Positions 54,626 to 64,000 of a stretch of DNA of 64,000 nucleotides are shown here, piece after piece (the stretch's first letter is position 1; each line of letters opens with the position of its first letter). Under the pieces are notes generated by a model. That model did not search any database. It saw nothing but the letters and a program-made list of their open reading frames with translations, and had not been told where the DNA came from. Position numbers and translations under genes: made by a program. This DNA comes from Aliamphritea hakodatensis (GTDB lineage: Bacteria > Pseudomonadota > Gammaproteobacteria > Pseudomonadales > Balneatricaceae): NCBI RefSeq assembly GCF_024347195.1, contig NZ_AP025281.1, forward strand, positions 3,472,001-3,536,000, read 5' to 3'.

Positions 54626-57600
54626 ATGACCACTTTTGCACCGGTTTCACTGGACGATAAATGGCAACAAAATCATGGTCAGGTCTATCTGACCGGCAGC
54701 CAGGCACTGGCCCGGCTCCCCATGCTACAGGCAATTCAGGATCAGCAGGCCGGCTACAACACCGCCGGTTTTATATCCGGCTACCGGGGCTCGCCACTGG
54801 GGCATTTTGATAAAACCCTGTGGCAAATCAAAGACCGGCTGACAGCCCACAACATTACCTTTCAGCCCGGCGTAAACGAAGATCTGGGGGCAACTGCAGT
54901 CTGGGGCTCACAACAGGCAAATGTCTTTCCCGGGGCAAAATATGACGGCGTTTTCGGCCTCTGGTACGGCAAAGGGCCCGGCGTAGACCGCAGCGGTGAC
55001 GTGTTCAAACATGCCAACGCCTTTGGCACCACCCCACTGGGCGGCGTGCTGGCCGTGGCCGGCGATGATCATGCCTGCAAATCTTCCACCCTGCCTCACC
55101 AGAGTGATTACGCCTTCATGGATGCCCTGATGCCCTACCTGTATCCGGGAAATATTCAGGAACTGATCGAATACGGTCTCTATGGCTGGGCTATGTCCCG
55201 CTACAGCGGCTGCTGGGTAGGCCTCAAGGCACTGGCTGAGGTAATGGACTCCGGCAGCCGGGTGGATCTGAATCAGACCCGCGTCACAATCGGTTACCCA
55301 GTCAGCGAAGGTAAACCCAGTGACGGTCTCAATGCCCGCTGGCCAGACAAACCTTTGCAACAGGAAGTTCGTCTGCACGAACACAAGCTGGAAGCAGCAC
55401 GGGCTTTTTGCCGGGCCAACAAGCTGGATAAAACCATTATCAATCCGCTTAAACCCCGGCTGGGGATCATCTCTGCTGGTAAATCCTATCTGGACGTACT
55501 GCAGGCACTGGAAGATTTAGGTATAAGTCACGAACTGGCCGAAGACCTGGGGATTCGCCTGTACAAGGTTGCCATGCCGTGGCCCCTTGAACCTCAGGGA
55601 ATCGAAGCCTTCAGCCAGGGGCTGGATGAAATTCTGGTGATTGAAGAAAAGCGCGGGGTAATCGAAGAGCAACTGCGCCAACAACTCTATCAGCGATTCA
55701 ACACACAGGGACACACGCCCCCCCGGATCACCGGTAAACTGGATAACCTTGGACAGGAACTGCTGACCACCCTGGGCGAACTGACGCCCGCGATGATCGC
55801 CCGGGCAATCGCCCGCCGCACCGAAGCGTTTTACAGCAGCCCTGAAACGCAGCAACGGCTGGACTTTCTAACCGCTAAAGAAGCAGAACTGGCCCGCCCC
55901 CGTGCCCTGATTGAACGTACCCCGCACTTCTGTTCCGGTTGTCCGCACAATACCTCAACGACGCTACCGGACGGCAGCCGGGCACTAGGGGGGATCGGCT
56001 GCCATTACATGGCAACCTGGATGAACAGAGGCACCGAAACCTTCACCCAGATGGGCGGCGAAGGCGCAACCTGGATCGGCCAGGCCCCTTTCACTGAAAC
56101 CAATCACGTGTTCCAGAATCTTGGCGACGGCACCTACTTCCACTCAGGCCTGCTGGCAATTCGTGCCGCAGTCGCCTCCGGCGTCAACATCACCTATAAA
56201 ATTCTCTATAACGACGCAGTCGCCATGACCGGCGGCCAGCCGGTGGACGGCAGCCTGAGTGTGCAACAGATCAGCCATCAGGTATACGGGGAAGGCATCC
56301 GCAGAATCGCCATCGTCAGTGACGATCCGGGCAAATACCGTAATTACAGTGAATTCGCCAGCGGTGTCACCTTTCATCACCGGGACGAATTACAGGCTGT
56401 TCAGCTGGAACTGAGAGACATTGAAGGCTGCAGCGTAATGATTTATGACCAGACCTGCGCCGCTGAAAAACGCCGGCGCCGTCACCGGGGCCAGATGCAC
56501 AACCCTGCACAGCGGGTTGTCATTAACAGTGAAATCTGTGAAGGCTGTGGCGACTGCGGCGTGCAATCCAACTGTTTGTCAGTGGAGCCACTGGAAACTG
56601 AACGGGGCCGCAAACGCAACATCAACCAGTCCTCATGTAACAAAGACTTCAGTTGCGTGCGGGGCTTCTGCCCGAGTTTTGTCACGGTGAAAGGCGGCGA
56701 ACTGCGTAAGCCGGATATGGACTTCAGCCAGATCAGTTTTCCCGCCTTACCCGAACCGCAGTTACCTGCCTGTAACACGCCCTATAACATCATGCTGACC
56801 GGCGTGGGCGGCACCGGTGTGGTCACCGTCAGTGCCCTGCTGGGTATGGCCGCACACATCGAAAACAAAGGCATCGGGGTATTGGACCAGATCGGACTGG
56901 CACAAAAATTCGGTGCGGTCATGAGCCATATCCGCATCGCGGACAGCCAGGAGCGGATTCACACCGTGCGGATTCCTGCCGGTGAAACCGATCTGATGGT
57001 GAGCTTTGATCTCATGGTTGGCGCCAGCGAAGAAGCACTCGGCAAACTGGAAAGCAGCCGTAGCCACGTGGTGATTAACAACCATAAAAGCATGCCCGCC
57101 GCCTTCACCCGGGAACCTGATCTGGAAGTGCCTAATGACGCCATGGAAGCAGTGATTCAGAACACCGCGGTACAAAGCTATGCACTGGATGCCACCGAGC
57201 TGGCCACTCACTTACTCGGAGACGGTATGGCAGTCAACCTGTTCTGCATTGGCTATGCCTGGCAACAGGGCCTGATCCCGCTGGAACGCGCATCCATTGA
57301 ACAGGCGATCAAACTGAACGGCGTCGCAGTACAGGCGAATATTGATGCCTTCCTCTGGGGCCGCCGGGCAGCGGTTGATCTTGCTGCAGTCAGAGACATT
57401 GCCTTCGGAAAAGCAGCACCGGCCGCCGATGCGGTTCAGCTGATGCCATCACTGGACACTATCATTCAGCGGGAGAAGCAACACCTCACCGGTTATCAGA
57501 ACAGAGCGCTGGCCAAACGCTATGAGAAACTGGTGCAGCGCGTTCAGCTGCACACTAAAGATATGCGTCTTGGCCAGCGGCTGGCTATCGCGGTAGCAAC

Positions 57601-58111
57601 CCAGTACAGCAAATTACTGGCCTATAAAGATGAGTACGAAGTGGCCCGGCAACTCACCTCCGACACATTCCGGCACCAGCTGAAACAACAGTTCACTGGC
57701 GAAATCGAACTGGAATTCAACCTGGCACCGCCGTTACTGGCGAAAACAGATCCGGCAACCGGCCGGCCACGTAAGCGCAAATTCAGCCAGAAATACCTGC
57801 CGGTCCTGAAACTGCTGGCTAAACTTAAACCGTTGCGGGGCACTGCGCTGGATATATTTGCCTACAGCCATGACCGCCAATTGGAACGCCAGTTGATTCA
57901 GCAGTACGAACAGGATATCCGACTGATTCTCAGCAATCTCAGTGCGGATAACTATGCCGCTGCCTGCGCCCTTGCAGAACTGCCGGGCCAGATCCGGGGC
58001 TATGGCCCGGTTAAAGATGCCGCCTGGCTGAAAGTTCAGCCGGAACGTCTGCAATTACTCAGTCATTTTTCATCAGATAATAATCCGGCAGCCAAAATGA
58101 CGGCCACCTGA
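54626..58111 (+). CDS. Fused indolepyruvate:ferredoxin oxidoreductase (IorA-IorB type)
   Basis: 1161 aa. N-terminal pyrimidine-binding domain (GYNTAGFISGYRGSPLGHFD), a thiamine diphosphate-binding middle (CSGCPHNTST; GGEGATWIGQAP), a 4Fe-4S segment (Cys near 638-690: CEGCGDCG and later CVRGFC) and a C-terminal gamma-type domain (LTGVGGTGVVTVSALLG). It oxidatively decarboxylates aryl- or branched-chain 2-oxo acids to acyl-CoA. Start ATG 54626 lies 7 bases after AGGAGG. Next to an amino acid dehydrogenase that could supply the 2-oxo acid. Confidence 0.93.
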   Translation: MTTFAPVSLDDKWQQNHGQVYLTGSQALARLPMLQAIQDQQAGYNTAGFISGYRGSPLGHFDKTLWQIKDRLTAHNITFQPGVNEDLGATAVWGSQQANVFPGAKYDGVFGLWYGKGPGVDRSGDVFKHANAFGTTPLGGVLAVAGDDHACKSSTLPHQSDYAFMDALMPYLYPGNIQELIEYGLYGWAMSRYSGCWVGLKALAEVMDSGSRVDLNQTRVTIGYPVSEGKPSDGLNARWPDKPLQQEVRLHEHKLEAARAFCRANKLDKTIINPLKPRLGIISAGKSYLDVLQALEDLGISHELAEDLGIRLYKVAMPWPLEPQGIEAFSQGLDEILVIEEKRGVIEEQLRQQLYQRFNTQGHTPPRITGKLDNLGQELLTTLGELTPAMIARAIARRTEAFYSSPETQQRLDFLTAKEAELARPRALIERTPHFCSGCPHNTSTTLPDGSRALGGIGCHYMATWMNRGTETFTQMGGEGATWIGQAPFTETNHVFQNLGDGTYFHSGLLAIRAAVASGVNITYKILYNDAVAMTGGQPVDGSLSVQQISHQVYGEGIRRIAIVSDDPGKYRNYSEFASGVTFHHRDELQAVQLELRDIEGCSVMIYDQTCAAEKRRRRHRGQMHNPAQRVVINSEICEGCGDCGVQSNCLSVEPLETERGRKRNINQSSCNKDFSCVRGFCPSFVTVKGGELRKPDMDFSQISFPALPEPQLPACNTPYNIMLTGVGGTGVVTVSALLGMAAHIENKGIGVLDQIGLAQKFGAVMSHIRIADSQERIHTVRIPAGETDLMVSFDLMVGASEEALGKLESSRSHVVINNHKSMPAAFTREPDLEVPNDAMEAVIQNTAVQSYALDATELATHLLGDGMAVNLFCIGYAWQQGLIPLERASIEQAIKLNGVAVQANIDAFLWGRRAAVDLAAVRDIAFGKAAPAADAVQLMPSLDTIIQREKQHLTGYQNRALAKRYEKLVQRVQLHTKDMRLGQRLAIAVATQYSKLLAYKDEYEVARQLTSDTFRHQLKQQFTGEIELEFNLAPPLLAKTDPATGRPRKRKFSQKYLPVLKLLAKLKPLRGTALDIFAYSHDRQLERQLIQQYEQDIRLILSNLSADNYAAACALAELPGQIRGYGPVKDAAWLKVQPERLQLLSHFSSDNNPAAKMTAT

Positions 58112-58214
58112 TATACCGCCGGGTACCTTTCAGCACAGAAGTACCCGGCCCTGTTAACTAACCCTACGGCTAAACAGCCCACTAACACGCACAGGAAAAA
58201 GGAAACACACGGCT

Positions 58215-59264
58215 ATGAGCATTTTCAGCCATCCTGAATATGACCAGCACGAACAGATCAGTTGCTACCATGATCCGGACACAGGCCTACAAGCAATTAT
58301 TGCTGTCCATAATACCAACCGGGGCCCTGCACTGGGCGGTTGCCGCATGTGGCATTACGCCAGCGATGCAGACGCCCTGACAGATGTATTGCGTCTGTCC
58401 CGGGGCATGACTTATAAATCCGCGCTGGCCAATCTGGACCTGGGCGGTGGTAAATCCGTCATTATCGGTGATCCGCAACGCCATAAAACACCGGAACTGC
58501 TGGCCGCAATGGGGCGAATGCTGGAACGTACCGGCAACCGTTATATCGCAGCGGAAGACTCCGGCACCAGCGTGGCTGACCTGAGTGTCATGGCCAAGCA
58601 TACAACCAATGTTGCCGGCATCACCGACCGTATCGGCATTGACGGTGCCCCCTGTAACGGTGACCCGTCACCGGCCACCGCCTATGGTGTGTTTACCGGC
58701 CTGAAAGCAGCTGTTCAGCACCGTCTGGGCTGTAATCATCTGGACGGTATTAAGGTCGCCGTTCAGGGCATCGGCAATGTCGGCTACCGGCTATGCGAAC
58801 TGTTGCATAACGCCGGAGCACAGCTCTATATCACTGATATTCATCCGGAACGGATCACACAGGCACAGGCTGAATTTGGAGCAATCGCCGTGGACGGACA
58901 GGAAATTTACAGCGTAGACGCAGATGTGTTCGCCCCCTGTGCACTGGGTGCCGTGCTGAACGATGCAACCATTCCCCTGCTCAGTGCCAAAGTTGTTGCC
59001 GGTGCCGCCAATAACCAGCTGGCTGGACAGCGTCACGATCTGATGTTGCAGGAACGGGGCATTCTCTACGCGCCGGACTATGCCCTGAATGCCGGCGGTA
59101 TTATTGACCTCTACCATGAACGTATTGGCCATGAACACCTGAAAGTCCGGGCACATATTGAAACGATCAGTGACACACTGAATGAAATCTTTCAGCGATC
59201 AGCACAACAGAAACGCCCTACCGGCGAGATTGCCGATCAACTGGCAGAAGAACGTTTCAGATAA
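58215..59264 (+). CDS. Leu/Phe/Glu/Val family amino acid dehydrogenase
   Basis: 349 aa, the size of leucine dehydrogenase. Substrate domain with [10 protein letters not shown] and the catalytic Lys in [17 protein letters not shown]; Rossmann domain with [15 protein letters not shown]. It deaminates an aliphatic or aromatic L-amino acid to the 2-oxo acid with NAD. It follows the iorAB-type gene by 103 bp, so the two likely form a catabolic pair. The exact amino acid cannot be named from sequence. Confidence 0.92.
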   Translation: MSIFSHPEYDQHEQISCYHDPDTGLQAIIAVHNTNRGPALGGCRMWHYASDADALTDVLRLSRGMTYKSALANLDLGGGKSVIIGDPQRHKTPELLAAMGRMLERTGNRYIAAEDSGTSVADLSVMAKHTTNVAGITDRIGIDGAPCNGDPSPATAYGVFTGLKAAVQHRLGCNHLDGIKVAVQGIGNVGYRLCELLHNAGAQLYITDIHPERITQAQAEFGAIAVDGQEIYSVDADVFAPCALGAVLNDATIPLLSAKVVAGAANNQLAGQRHDLMLQERGILYAPDYALNAGGIIDLYHERIGHEHLKVRAHIETISDTLNEIFQRSAQQKRPTGEIADQLAEERFR

Positions 59265-59333
59265 ACCCATTCTCTGTCTGCTTTGAAAATACCGGCTGGG
59301 TAAGTTGTCCTTACCCGGCCGGTTTCTTAACAC

Positions 59334-59744
59334 CTACAGATAACACACCGCTTGCAGCTTGTTACCATCCGGGTCACGCACGTACGCAGCAAAATAGTTA
59401 TCACCGTAATGCCCGCGTATGCCGGGCGCTCCTTCATCACAGCCCCCGTTTTCCAATGCCGCTTCATAAAACCTCTTAACCGCATCAGAGGAACCTGCCT
59501 GTAACGCCAGATGGCTGCCATTTCCCACGCTGGCAGACGCACCGTCATAGGGGGAGTAAATATAAATATAAGGCAGTTCAAACCCATCCCCCTCTTTTAC
59601 AGGCCGCGCATAAGCGGGTGGCTTACCTTCAGGCTTAGGGATTCTGTGCAGCCCCAGTGTGGGCATTACCGCATCATAAAATGCGGCTGATTTTGATAAA
59701 TCATTAGACCCCAGGGTCACATGACTGAATACGCTGTGTGTCAT
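59334..59744 (-). CDS. VOC (glyoxalase/dioxygenase) superfamily protein
   Basis: 136 aa with two beta-alpha-beta-beta-beta modules: FSHVTLGSNDLSKSAAFYDA and AAYVRDPDGNKLQAVCY. Metal ligand positions (His near 8 and a C-terminal acidic residue) look possible, but the substrate is unknown. Confidence 0.88.
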   Translation of the reverse strand: MTHSVFSHVTLGSNDLSKSAAFYDAVMPTLGLHRIPKPEGKPPAYARPVKEGDGFELPYIYIYSPYDGASASVGNGSHLALQAGSSDAVKRFYEAALENGGCDEGAPGIRGHYGDNYFAAYVRDPDGNKLQAVCYL

Positions 59745-59828
59745 TATACGTACCTCCCTGATGAAGCTGTTTGCGCAAACATAACCGGATAAGCATCATA
59801 ATAAACATCTATGGCAGCCTACAACGAA

Positions 59829-59859
59829 AAAAGGCGCACCCGTTAGGGTACGCCTTTGT
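59829..59859 (-). terminator. Terminator after the glycine cleavage operon
   Basis: On the - strand AAAGGCGTACCC, TAAC, GGGTGCGCCTTTTTTC; one mismatch in the stem. Confidence 0.8.
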
Positions 59860-59969
59860 TTAAGCTCGACGGATAGAGCTTACTCTCACGCTTGGGCACA
59901 TCATTTTACTACTCGTATCGGTAGCTAACGATGTTTGTTCAGCCCGGCATGAATCCGGGCTGTTATCTG

Positions 59970-62867
59970 TTACTCGTCGCGGTAGCTGTCTACACCCGGG
60001 CAGGAACAGATGAAGTTACGGTCACCGTAAACGTTGTCGATACGGTTAGTCGCTGGCCAGAACTTATTCGCGCGGGTAGCAGCATTCGGGAATACCGCTT
60101 CTTCACGGGAGTAAGGACGTTCCCAGTCTGCGCTCATTACATCAGCCTGAGTGTGAGGCGCATTGCGCAGCGGGTTGTTATCCGCAGGCCATACACCAGA
60201 CTCAACCTTGTTGATCTCATCACGGATCTGAACCAGAGCATCCACGAAACGGTCGATCTCAACCTTGGACTCAGATTCAGTCGGCTCGATCATCAAGGTA
60301 CCGGCAACCGGGAAAGACATCGTCGGTGCGTGGAAACCGTAGTCCATCAGACGCTTCGCGATATCTTCTTCAGATACACCGGAAGACTCTTTCAGCGGAC
60401 GGATATCAACGATGCACTCGTGCGCAACCTTGTTGTTACGGCCACGGTACAGAACCGGGTAGTGTGCCGCCAGCTGCTCAGTCATGTAGTTGGCATTCAG
60501 GATCGCCATCTGCGTGGAACGCTTCAGGCCAGACTTACCCAGCATCTTAATGTATGCCCAGGTAATCGGCAGGATCGCGCCGCTACCATAAGGCGCTGCT
60601 GCGACAGCACCGTTGTCAGCACTGACCACACCGGTCGGGCTGACCTGATGACCAGGCAGGTATGGTGCCAGGTGGCTCTTAACACCGATAGGACCAACAC
60701 CCGGACCACCGCCACCGTGCGGGATAGCGAACGTTTTGTGCAGGTTCAGGTGAGATACATCAGAACCGATAACGCCTGGCTTGGAAATACCCACCTGAGC
60801 GTTCATGTTGGCACCGTCCATGTACACCTGACCACCGTTTTGGTGAATGATGTCACAGATTTCAACGATCTCTTCTTCGTATACACCGTGGGTAGACGGG
60901 TAAGTGATCATCAGTGCAGACAGGTTGTCTTTATGCAGTTCAGCTTTAGCACGCATGTCAGCAACATCAACGTTACCGTTGGCATCACATTCAGTGATCA
61001 CAACTTTCATGCCCATCATGGCTGCAGATGCAGGGTTAGTACCGTGTGCTGATGAAGGAATCAGACATACGTTACGGTGACCTTCACCGTTTGCTTCCTG
61101 ATACTTACGGATCGCCAGCAGACCGGCGTATTCGCCCTGTGCACCGGAGTTAGGCTGCATAGAAACGTTGTCGTAACCGGTGATCTCAACCAGATCAGCT
61201 TCCAGTTCGTTGATCATTTTCAGGTAACCCTGAGTCTGATCTTCCGGCGCGAACGGGTGCATGTTAGCGAATTCAGGCCAGGTAACCGGAATCATTTCTG
61301 CAGTCGCGTTCAGCTTCATAGTACAAGATCCCAGTGGGATCATACCGTGAACCAGCGAGTAGTCTTTGTTTTCCAGCTTCTTCATGTACCGCAGCATGTC
61401 AGTTTCGCTGTGGTAGCTGTTGAATACAGGGTGTGACAGAACCGCATCTTCACGACGCTGTTCAGCAGAGATACCAGTCGCAGCACCACCAACGATGTCA
61501 GCATCCAGTGCAGCAACGTCCAGGCCGTGACCTTCACCCAGAACAATATCAAACAACTGTGCAACATCAGCAGCAGTAGTGGTTTCGTCCAGAGAGATGC
61601 CCAGCTTATCAGCAGCAACATTACGCAGGTTACAACCGTTATCCAGACCACGCTGATAAACCTCAGCAGCGGTTTCAGGCAACGTCAGGGTCAGGGTATC
61701 AAAGTACGTGTCATTCAGAGCAACGCCCTTGCTGCGCAGGCCGTTCGCCAGGATCGCAGTCAGACGGTGTACACGCTCAGCAATGGTCTTCAGACCTTGC
61801 GGACCGTGGTAAACTGTGTAGAAAGACGCCATGTTTGCCAACAGCGCCTGAGCAGTACAGATGTTTGAGTTAGCTTTCTCACGACGGATATGCTGCTCAC
61901 GGGTCTGCATCGCCATACGCAGCGCCTGATTACCGCTGGTATCAACAGATACACCGATGATACGGCCAGGAACAGAACGCTTCAGTTTTTCACTGGCAGC
62001 GAAGAAAGCAGCGTGTGGGCCACCAAAGCCCATTGGTACACCGAAACGCTGAGCAGAACCCAGTACAACGTCTGCACCCAGTTCGCCCGGTGACTTCAGT
62101 AACATCAGCGCCAGCAGGTCAGTCGCAACAGCAACCATGGTCTTCTGAGCTTTTGCCTGTTCGATAACGGCTTTAATGTCGTGAATATCGCCGTATGTGC
62201 TTGGGTATTGCAGCTGAGCACCGAAAGCGTCTGCAGCTTCCAGATCAGTCAGCGGGTTACCGACAACCACGTCGTAGCCGAAGTATTCAGCACGGGTTTT
62301 GATAACAGCGATGGTTTGTGGGTGAACATCGTCAGCCACAAAGTAAACGTCAGTCTTCTTGCGGTTAGAACGCTTGCACAGCGTCATGGCTTCTGCAGCA
62401 GCAGTTGCTTCATCCAGCAGAGACGCGTTCGCCAGATCCATGCCGGTCAGGTCCATTACCATCTGCTGATAGTTCAGCAGTGCTTCAAGACGGCCCTGAG
62501 CAATCTCAGGCTGATAAGGCGTATAAGCGGTGTACCAACCCGGGTTTTCCAGAACATTACGTAAAATAACGTTTGGTACCTTGGTGTTGCTATAACCCAT
62601 ACCGATGTAAGACTTATTTACCACGTTTTCACTGGCAAGAGTCTTCAGGTATGCAAGGGCATCACTTTCAGTAACGCTGTCATCCATCGTCAGGGCATCA
62701 TCCAGACGGATCGAGTCCGGAACGGTTTTTTCAATCAGCTCATCTAAAGAGCTAACGCCCAGGGAATCCAGCATTTCGCGGGTTTGTTCAGCATCCGGGC
62801 CGACGTGACGGCGGGTGAAATCACCCGTCTGTAATAGATCACCCAGGGTATGAGTATCTGTAGCCAT
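59970..62867 (-). CDS. gcvP: Glycine dehydrogenase (decarboxylating), P protein
   Basis: 965 aa, single-chain form. PLP-binding Lys711 lies in [18 protein letters not shown]. It decarboxylates glycine and passes the aminomethyl group to lipoyl-GcvH. AGG is 8 bases before the ATG. It lies downstream of glyA and gcvH; gcvT is not in the window. The demethylase block at 2240-8059 feeds the same glycine and one-carbon pool. Confidence 0.97.
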   Translation of the reverse strand: MATDTHTLGDLLQTGDFTRRHVGPDAEQTREMLDSLGVSSLDELIEKTVPDSIRLDDALTMDDSVTESDALAYLKTLASENVVNKSYIGMGYSNTKVPNVILRNVLENPGWYTAYTPYQPEIAQGRLEALLNYQQMVMDLTGMDLANASLLDEATAAAEAMTLCKRSNRKKTDVYFVADDVHPQTIAVIKTRAEYFGYDVVVGNPLTDLEAADAFGAQLQYPSTYGDIHDIKAVIEQAKAQKTMVAVATDLLALMLLKSPGELGADVVLGSAQRFGVPMGFGGPHAAFFAASEKLKRSVPGRIIGVSVDTSGNQALRMAMQTREQHIRREKANSNICTAQALLANMASFYTVYHGPQGLKTIAERVHRLTAILANGLRSKGVALNDTYFDTLTLTLPETAAEVYQRGLDNGCNLRNVAADKLGISLDETTTAADVAQLFDIVLGEGHGLDVAALDADIVGGAATGISAEQRREDAVLSHPVFNSYHSETDMLRYMKKLENKDYSLVHGMIPLGSCTMKLNATAEMIPVTWPEFANMHPFAPEDQTQGYLKMINELEADLVEITGYDNVSMQPNSGAQGEYAGLLAIRKYQEANGEGHRNVCLIPSSAHGTNPASAAMMGMKVVITECDANGNVDVADMRAKAELHKDNLSALMITYPSTHGVYEEEIVEICDIIHQNGGQVYMDGANMNAQVGISKPGVIGSDVSHLNLHKTFAIPHGGGGPGVGPIGVKSHLAPYLPGHQVSPTGVVSADNGAVAAAPYGSGAILPITWAYIKMLGKSGLKRSTQMAILNANYMTEQLAAHYPVLYRGRNNKVAHECIVDIRPLKESSGVSEEDIAKRLMDYGFHAPTMSFPVAGTLMIEPTESESKVEIDRFVDALVQIRDEINKVESGVWPADNNPLRNAPHTQADVMSADWERPYSREEAVFPNAATRANKFWPATNRIDNVYGDRNFICSCPGVDSYRDE

Positions 62868-62989
62868 AACAATAACCTGTCAGTACACCGTCCGGCCGCT
62901 TATCAAAATACAACAACGACCGGAACAAATTATTTGAAGAATGCAGTCAGAAAAATCAGTTCATACTGCCCTGCATCCCCGTAGGGGGT

Positions 62990-63027
62990 GCGGGCCGGTG
63001 CTCATGAGGGCTGAGCGTCCGGCCCGC
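62990..63027 (-). promoter_or_regulatory. Strong nested hairpin in the gcvH-gcvP gap
   Basis: Perfect 9 bp arms GCGGGCCGG/CCGGCCCGC enclosing a second stem GCTCA/TGAGC. No T-run follows in either direction, so it is more likely an RNA-processing or stability element than a terminator. Confidence 0.6.
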
Positions 63028-63060
63028 GGTTTGCCAAAGAACTTAAACTTTTACCTAATG

Positions 63061-63132
63061 TATACAGATCAGACGGTTCGACTCTCAACCGTGAACGTGT
63101 AAGAGCGGTGCCCAAACCATCTGATCTACACA
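63061..63132 (-). ncRNA. Structured RNA element after gcvH, strand-specific 18 bp helix
   Basis: Positions 63061-63078 pair with 63115-63132 over 18 bp when read as - strand RNA; the four non-Watson-Crick positions are all G-U on that strand and would be A-C on the other. The enclosed 36 nt can form an alternative hairpin (63073-63091, ACGGTT/AACCGT) that competes with the outer helix. It does not match the glycine riboswitch. It starts 8 bases after the gcvH stop codon. Confidence 0.55.
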
Positions 63133-63140
63133 GGGAGTCC

Positions 63141-63530
63141 TTAGGCTTCTTCGGCAATCGTTGCTGCGTATGCTTCAGCATCCAGCAGCTTTTCCAGTTC
63201 AGCAGCATCAGCCACTTTCAGTTTAGCAATCCAACCGCCTTCGAAAGGCTCGCTGTTTACCAGATCCGGCTCGTCTTCCAGCGCTTCGTTCACTTCAACA
63301 ACTTCACCGCCAACTGCAGCGTAGATGTCAGAAGCCGCTTTTACAGACTCAACCAGAGAGAACTCTTCGCCAGCAGCAACTTCACGGCCAACTTCAGGCA
63401 GTTCAACGAATACAACGTCACCCAGCAGCTCCTGAGCGTGGTCAGAAATACCAACTGTTACGGTGCCGTCACCGTTGTCCAGAACCCACTCGTGGCTAGG
63501 GGCGAAGCGATAGTTTGCAGGAATGCTCAT
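63141..63530 (-). CDS. gcvH: Glycine cleavage system H protein
   Basis: 129 aa, normal length. Lipoyl-accepting Lys64 in [11 protein letters not shown]. Carries the aminomethyl group between P, T and L proteins. AAGGA is 7 bases before the ATG. Second gene of glyA-gcvH-gcvP; a 273 bp structured gap separates it from gcvP. Confidence 0.97.
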   Translation of the reverse strand: MSIPANYRFAPSHEWVLDNGDGTVTVGISDHAQELLGDVVFVELPEVGREVAAGEEFSLVESVKAASDIYAAVGGEVVEVNEALEDEPDLVNSEPFEGGWIAKLKVADAAELEKLLDAEAYAATIAEEA

Positions 63531-63557
63531 GTTTAATTTCCTTAAGTAATATTCAGA

Positions 63558-64000
63558 TTAACGGTAAAGAGGGAATTTCTGGCACAAAGCTTCCACCTGG
63601 GTGCGAACCTTGGCCTCTACCTCAGAATTGTCGTCAGGGTTAGCCACTAAGCCGTCCAAGACATCGTTGATCAGATTACCGATCAAGCGGAATTCTTCTT
63701 CACCAAAACCACGGCTGGTACCGGCAGGTGTACCCAGACGGATACCGGACGTGATCATTGGTTTTTCAGAGTCGAACGGAATACCGTTCTTGTTACAGGT
63801 AATGCCGGCACGCTCAAGAGCGTCTTCTACCGCATTACCTTTCAGGCCTTTAGGCCGTAAATCAACCAGCATCAGGTGAGTGTCAGTACCGTCGGTGACA
63901 ACCGCACAGCCACGCTCAACCATAACCTCAGCCAGCGCCTGTGCGTTAGCAACAACCTGCTGGATGTACGTTTTAAATTCAGGACGCAGCGCTTCACCGA
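63558..64000 (-). CDS. glyA: Serine hydroxymethyltransferase, C-terminal part (cut by window edge)
   Basis: The last about 147 residues are present; the frame continues past 64000. Recognisable are [20 protein letters not shown] and [20 protein letters not shown] of GlyA. It interconverts serine and glycine with THF. A 27 bp gap to gcvH marks an operon. Any glycine riboswitch upstream of glyA would be outside the window. Confidence 0.95.
   Translation of the reverse strand, partial: GEALRPEFKTYIQQVVANAQALAEVMVERGCAVVTDGTDTHLMLVDLRPKGLKGNAVEDALERAGITCNKNGIPFDSEKPMITSGIRLGTPAGTSRGFGEEEFRLIGNLINDVLDGLVANPDDNSEVEAKVRTQVEALCQKFPLYR

Noticed and set aside
59931..61052. 373 aa frame antisense to gcvP
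   Set aside because: Long only because of gcvP codon bias; composition (Thr, Val, Arg-rich) is typical of antisense shadows.
63061..63132. Possible tRNA (GGTTCGACTC resembles a T-loop)
   Set aside because: The T-stem does not pair, and no acceptor, D or anticodon arm can be drawn; the pairing found is one long helix instead.
62868..63140. Glycine riboswitch upstream of gcvP
   Set aside because: The conserved aptamer core sequences of the glycine riboswitch are not present.
1..64000. CRISPR array, prophage, transposon or integrative element
   Set aside because: No short regularly spaced repeats, transposase, integrase or phage structural gene was found; the gene content is core-like throughout.

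Overview
The window reads as chromosome of a marine gammaproteobacterium of the Oceanospirillaceae/Oceanospirillales type (Amphritea, Neptunomonas, Marinobacterium or similar). This is inferred from gene content: a TRAP transporter with a UspA partner, a dimethylglycine/sarcosine dehydrogenase with its own ETF, FolD, a glycine cleavage operon, HrpA, MlaA, DUF2058, fused indolepyruvate:ferredoxin oxidoreductase, and CbrA-like and NtrC-like signalling. No species name can be fixed from sequence alone. Coding density is high. I saw no insertion sequence, prophage, CRISPR array, rRNA or tRNA.

Layout. 1-725: tail of a gene on the + strand, then a tandem pair of small RNA genes on the - strand. Each has a near-perfect Fur box over a sigma70 promoter and ends in the same terminator. 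They resemble the RyhB/PrrF iron-sparing RNAs in arrangement and are the most striking finding here. 726-2187: PACE efflux pump with a divergent LysR regulator. 2240-8059: one-carbon block (folD, GcvT-type flavin demethylase, etfA, etfB). 8471-13181: XRE-cupin regulator divergent from a TRAP operon (dctP, dctQ, dctM, uspA). 13238-18405: small unknowns, SelO, MlaA-like protein and a porin.

18406-28797: hrpA, class II amidotransferase, bactofilin and M23 peptidase (overlapping, probably cell shape), AIM24 protein, nucleosidase PpnN, PIN-PhoH ATPase. 29140-34629: yidD, an SLC5-STAC protein that lacks the CbrA kinase, two tandem dual-receiver proteins whose first receiver has lost its phospho-acceptor, and MscS. 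34930-43940: RadD, SUKH protein, peroxiredoxin, a MarR-GNAT/AzlCD operon with a clear operator, two small unknowns, parvulin, and a LysR gene divergent from a flavodoxin/cytochrome b561/YceI operon. 44112-46440: two cold shock genes around DUF2058, then a DUF938 methyltransferase.

46574-52654: a self-contained amino-acid circuit. A kinase with a periplasmic binding domain and an NtrC-type activator precede a consensus sigma54 promoter driving aspartate ammonia-lyase and a dicarboxylate/amino-acid symporter. 52722-59744: SUMF1-fold exported protein, small exported unknown, fused IorAB and Leu/Phe-type dehydrogenase (amino-acid catabolism), VOC protein. 59970-64000: glyA (partial), gcvH, gcvP, with a strand-specific structured RNA between gcvH and gcvP.

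Together, the demethylase/ETF, FolD, SHMT and glycine cleavage genes suggest use of methylated glycines (betaine, dimethylglycine, sarcosine) with one-carbon units passing through tetrahydrofolate. The TRAP/UspA operon next door may import a related compatible solute, but that link rests on gene neighbourhood only.
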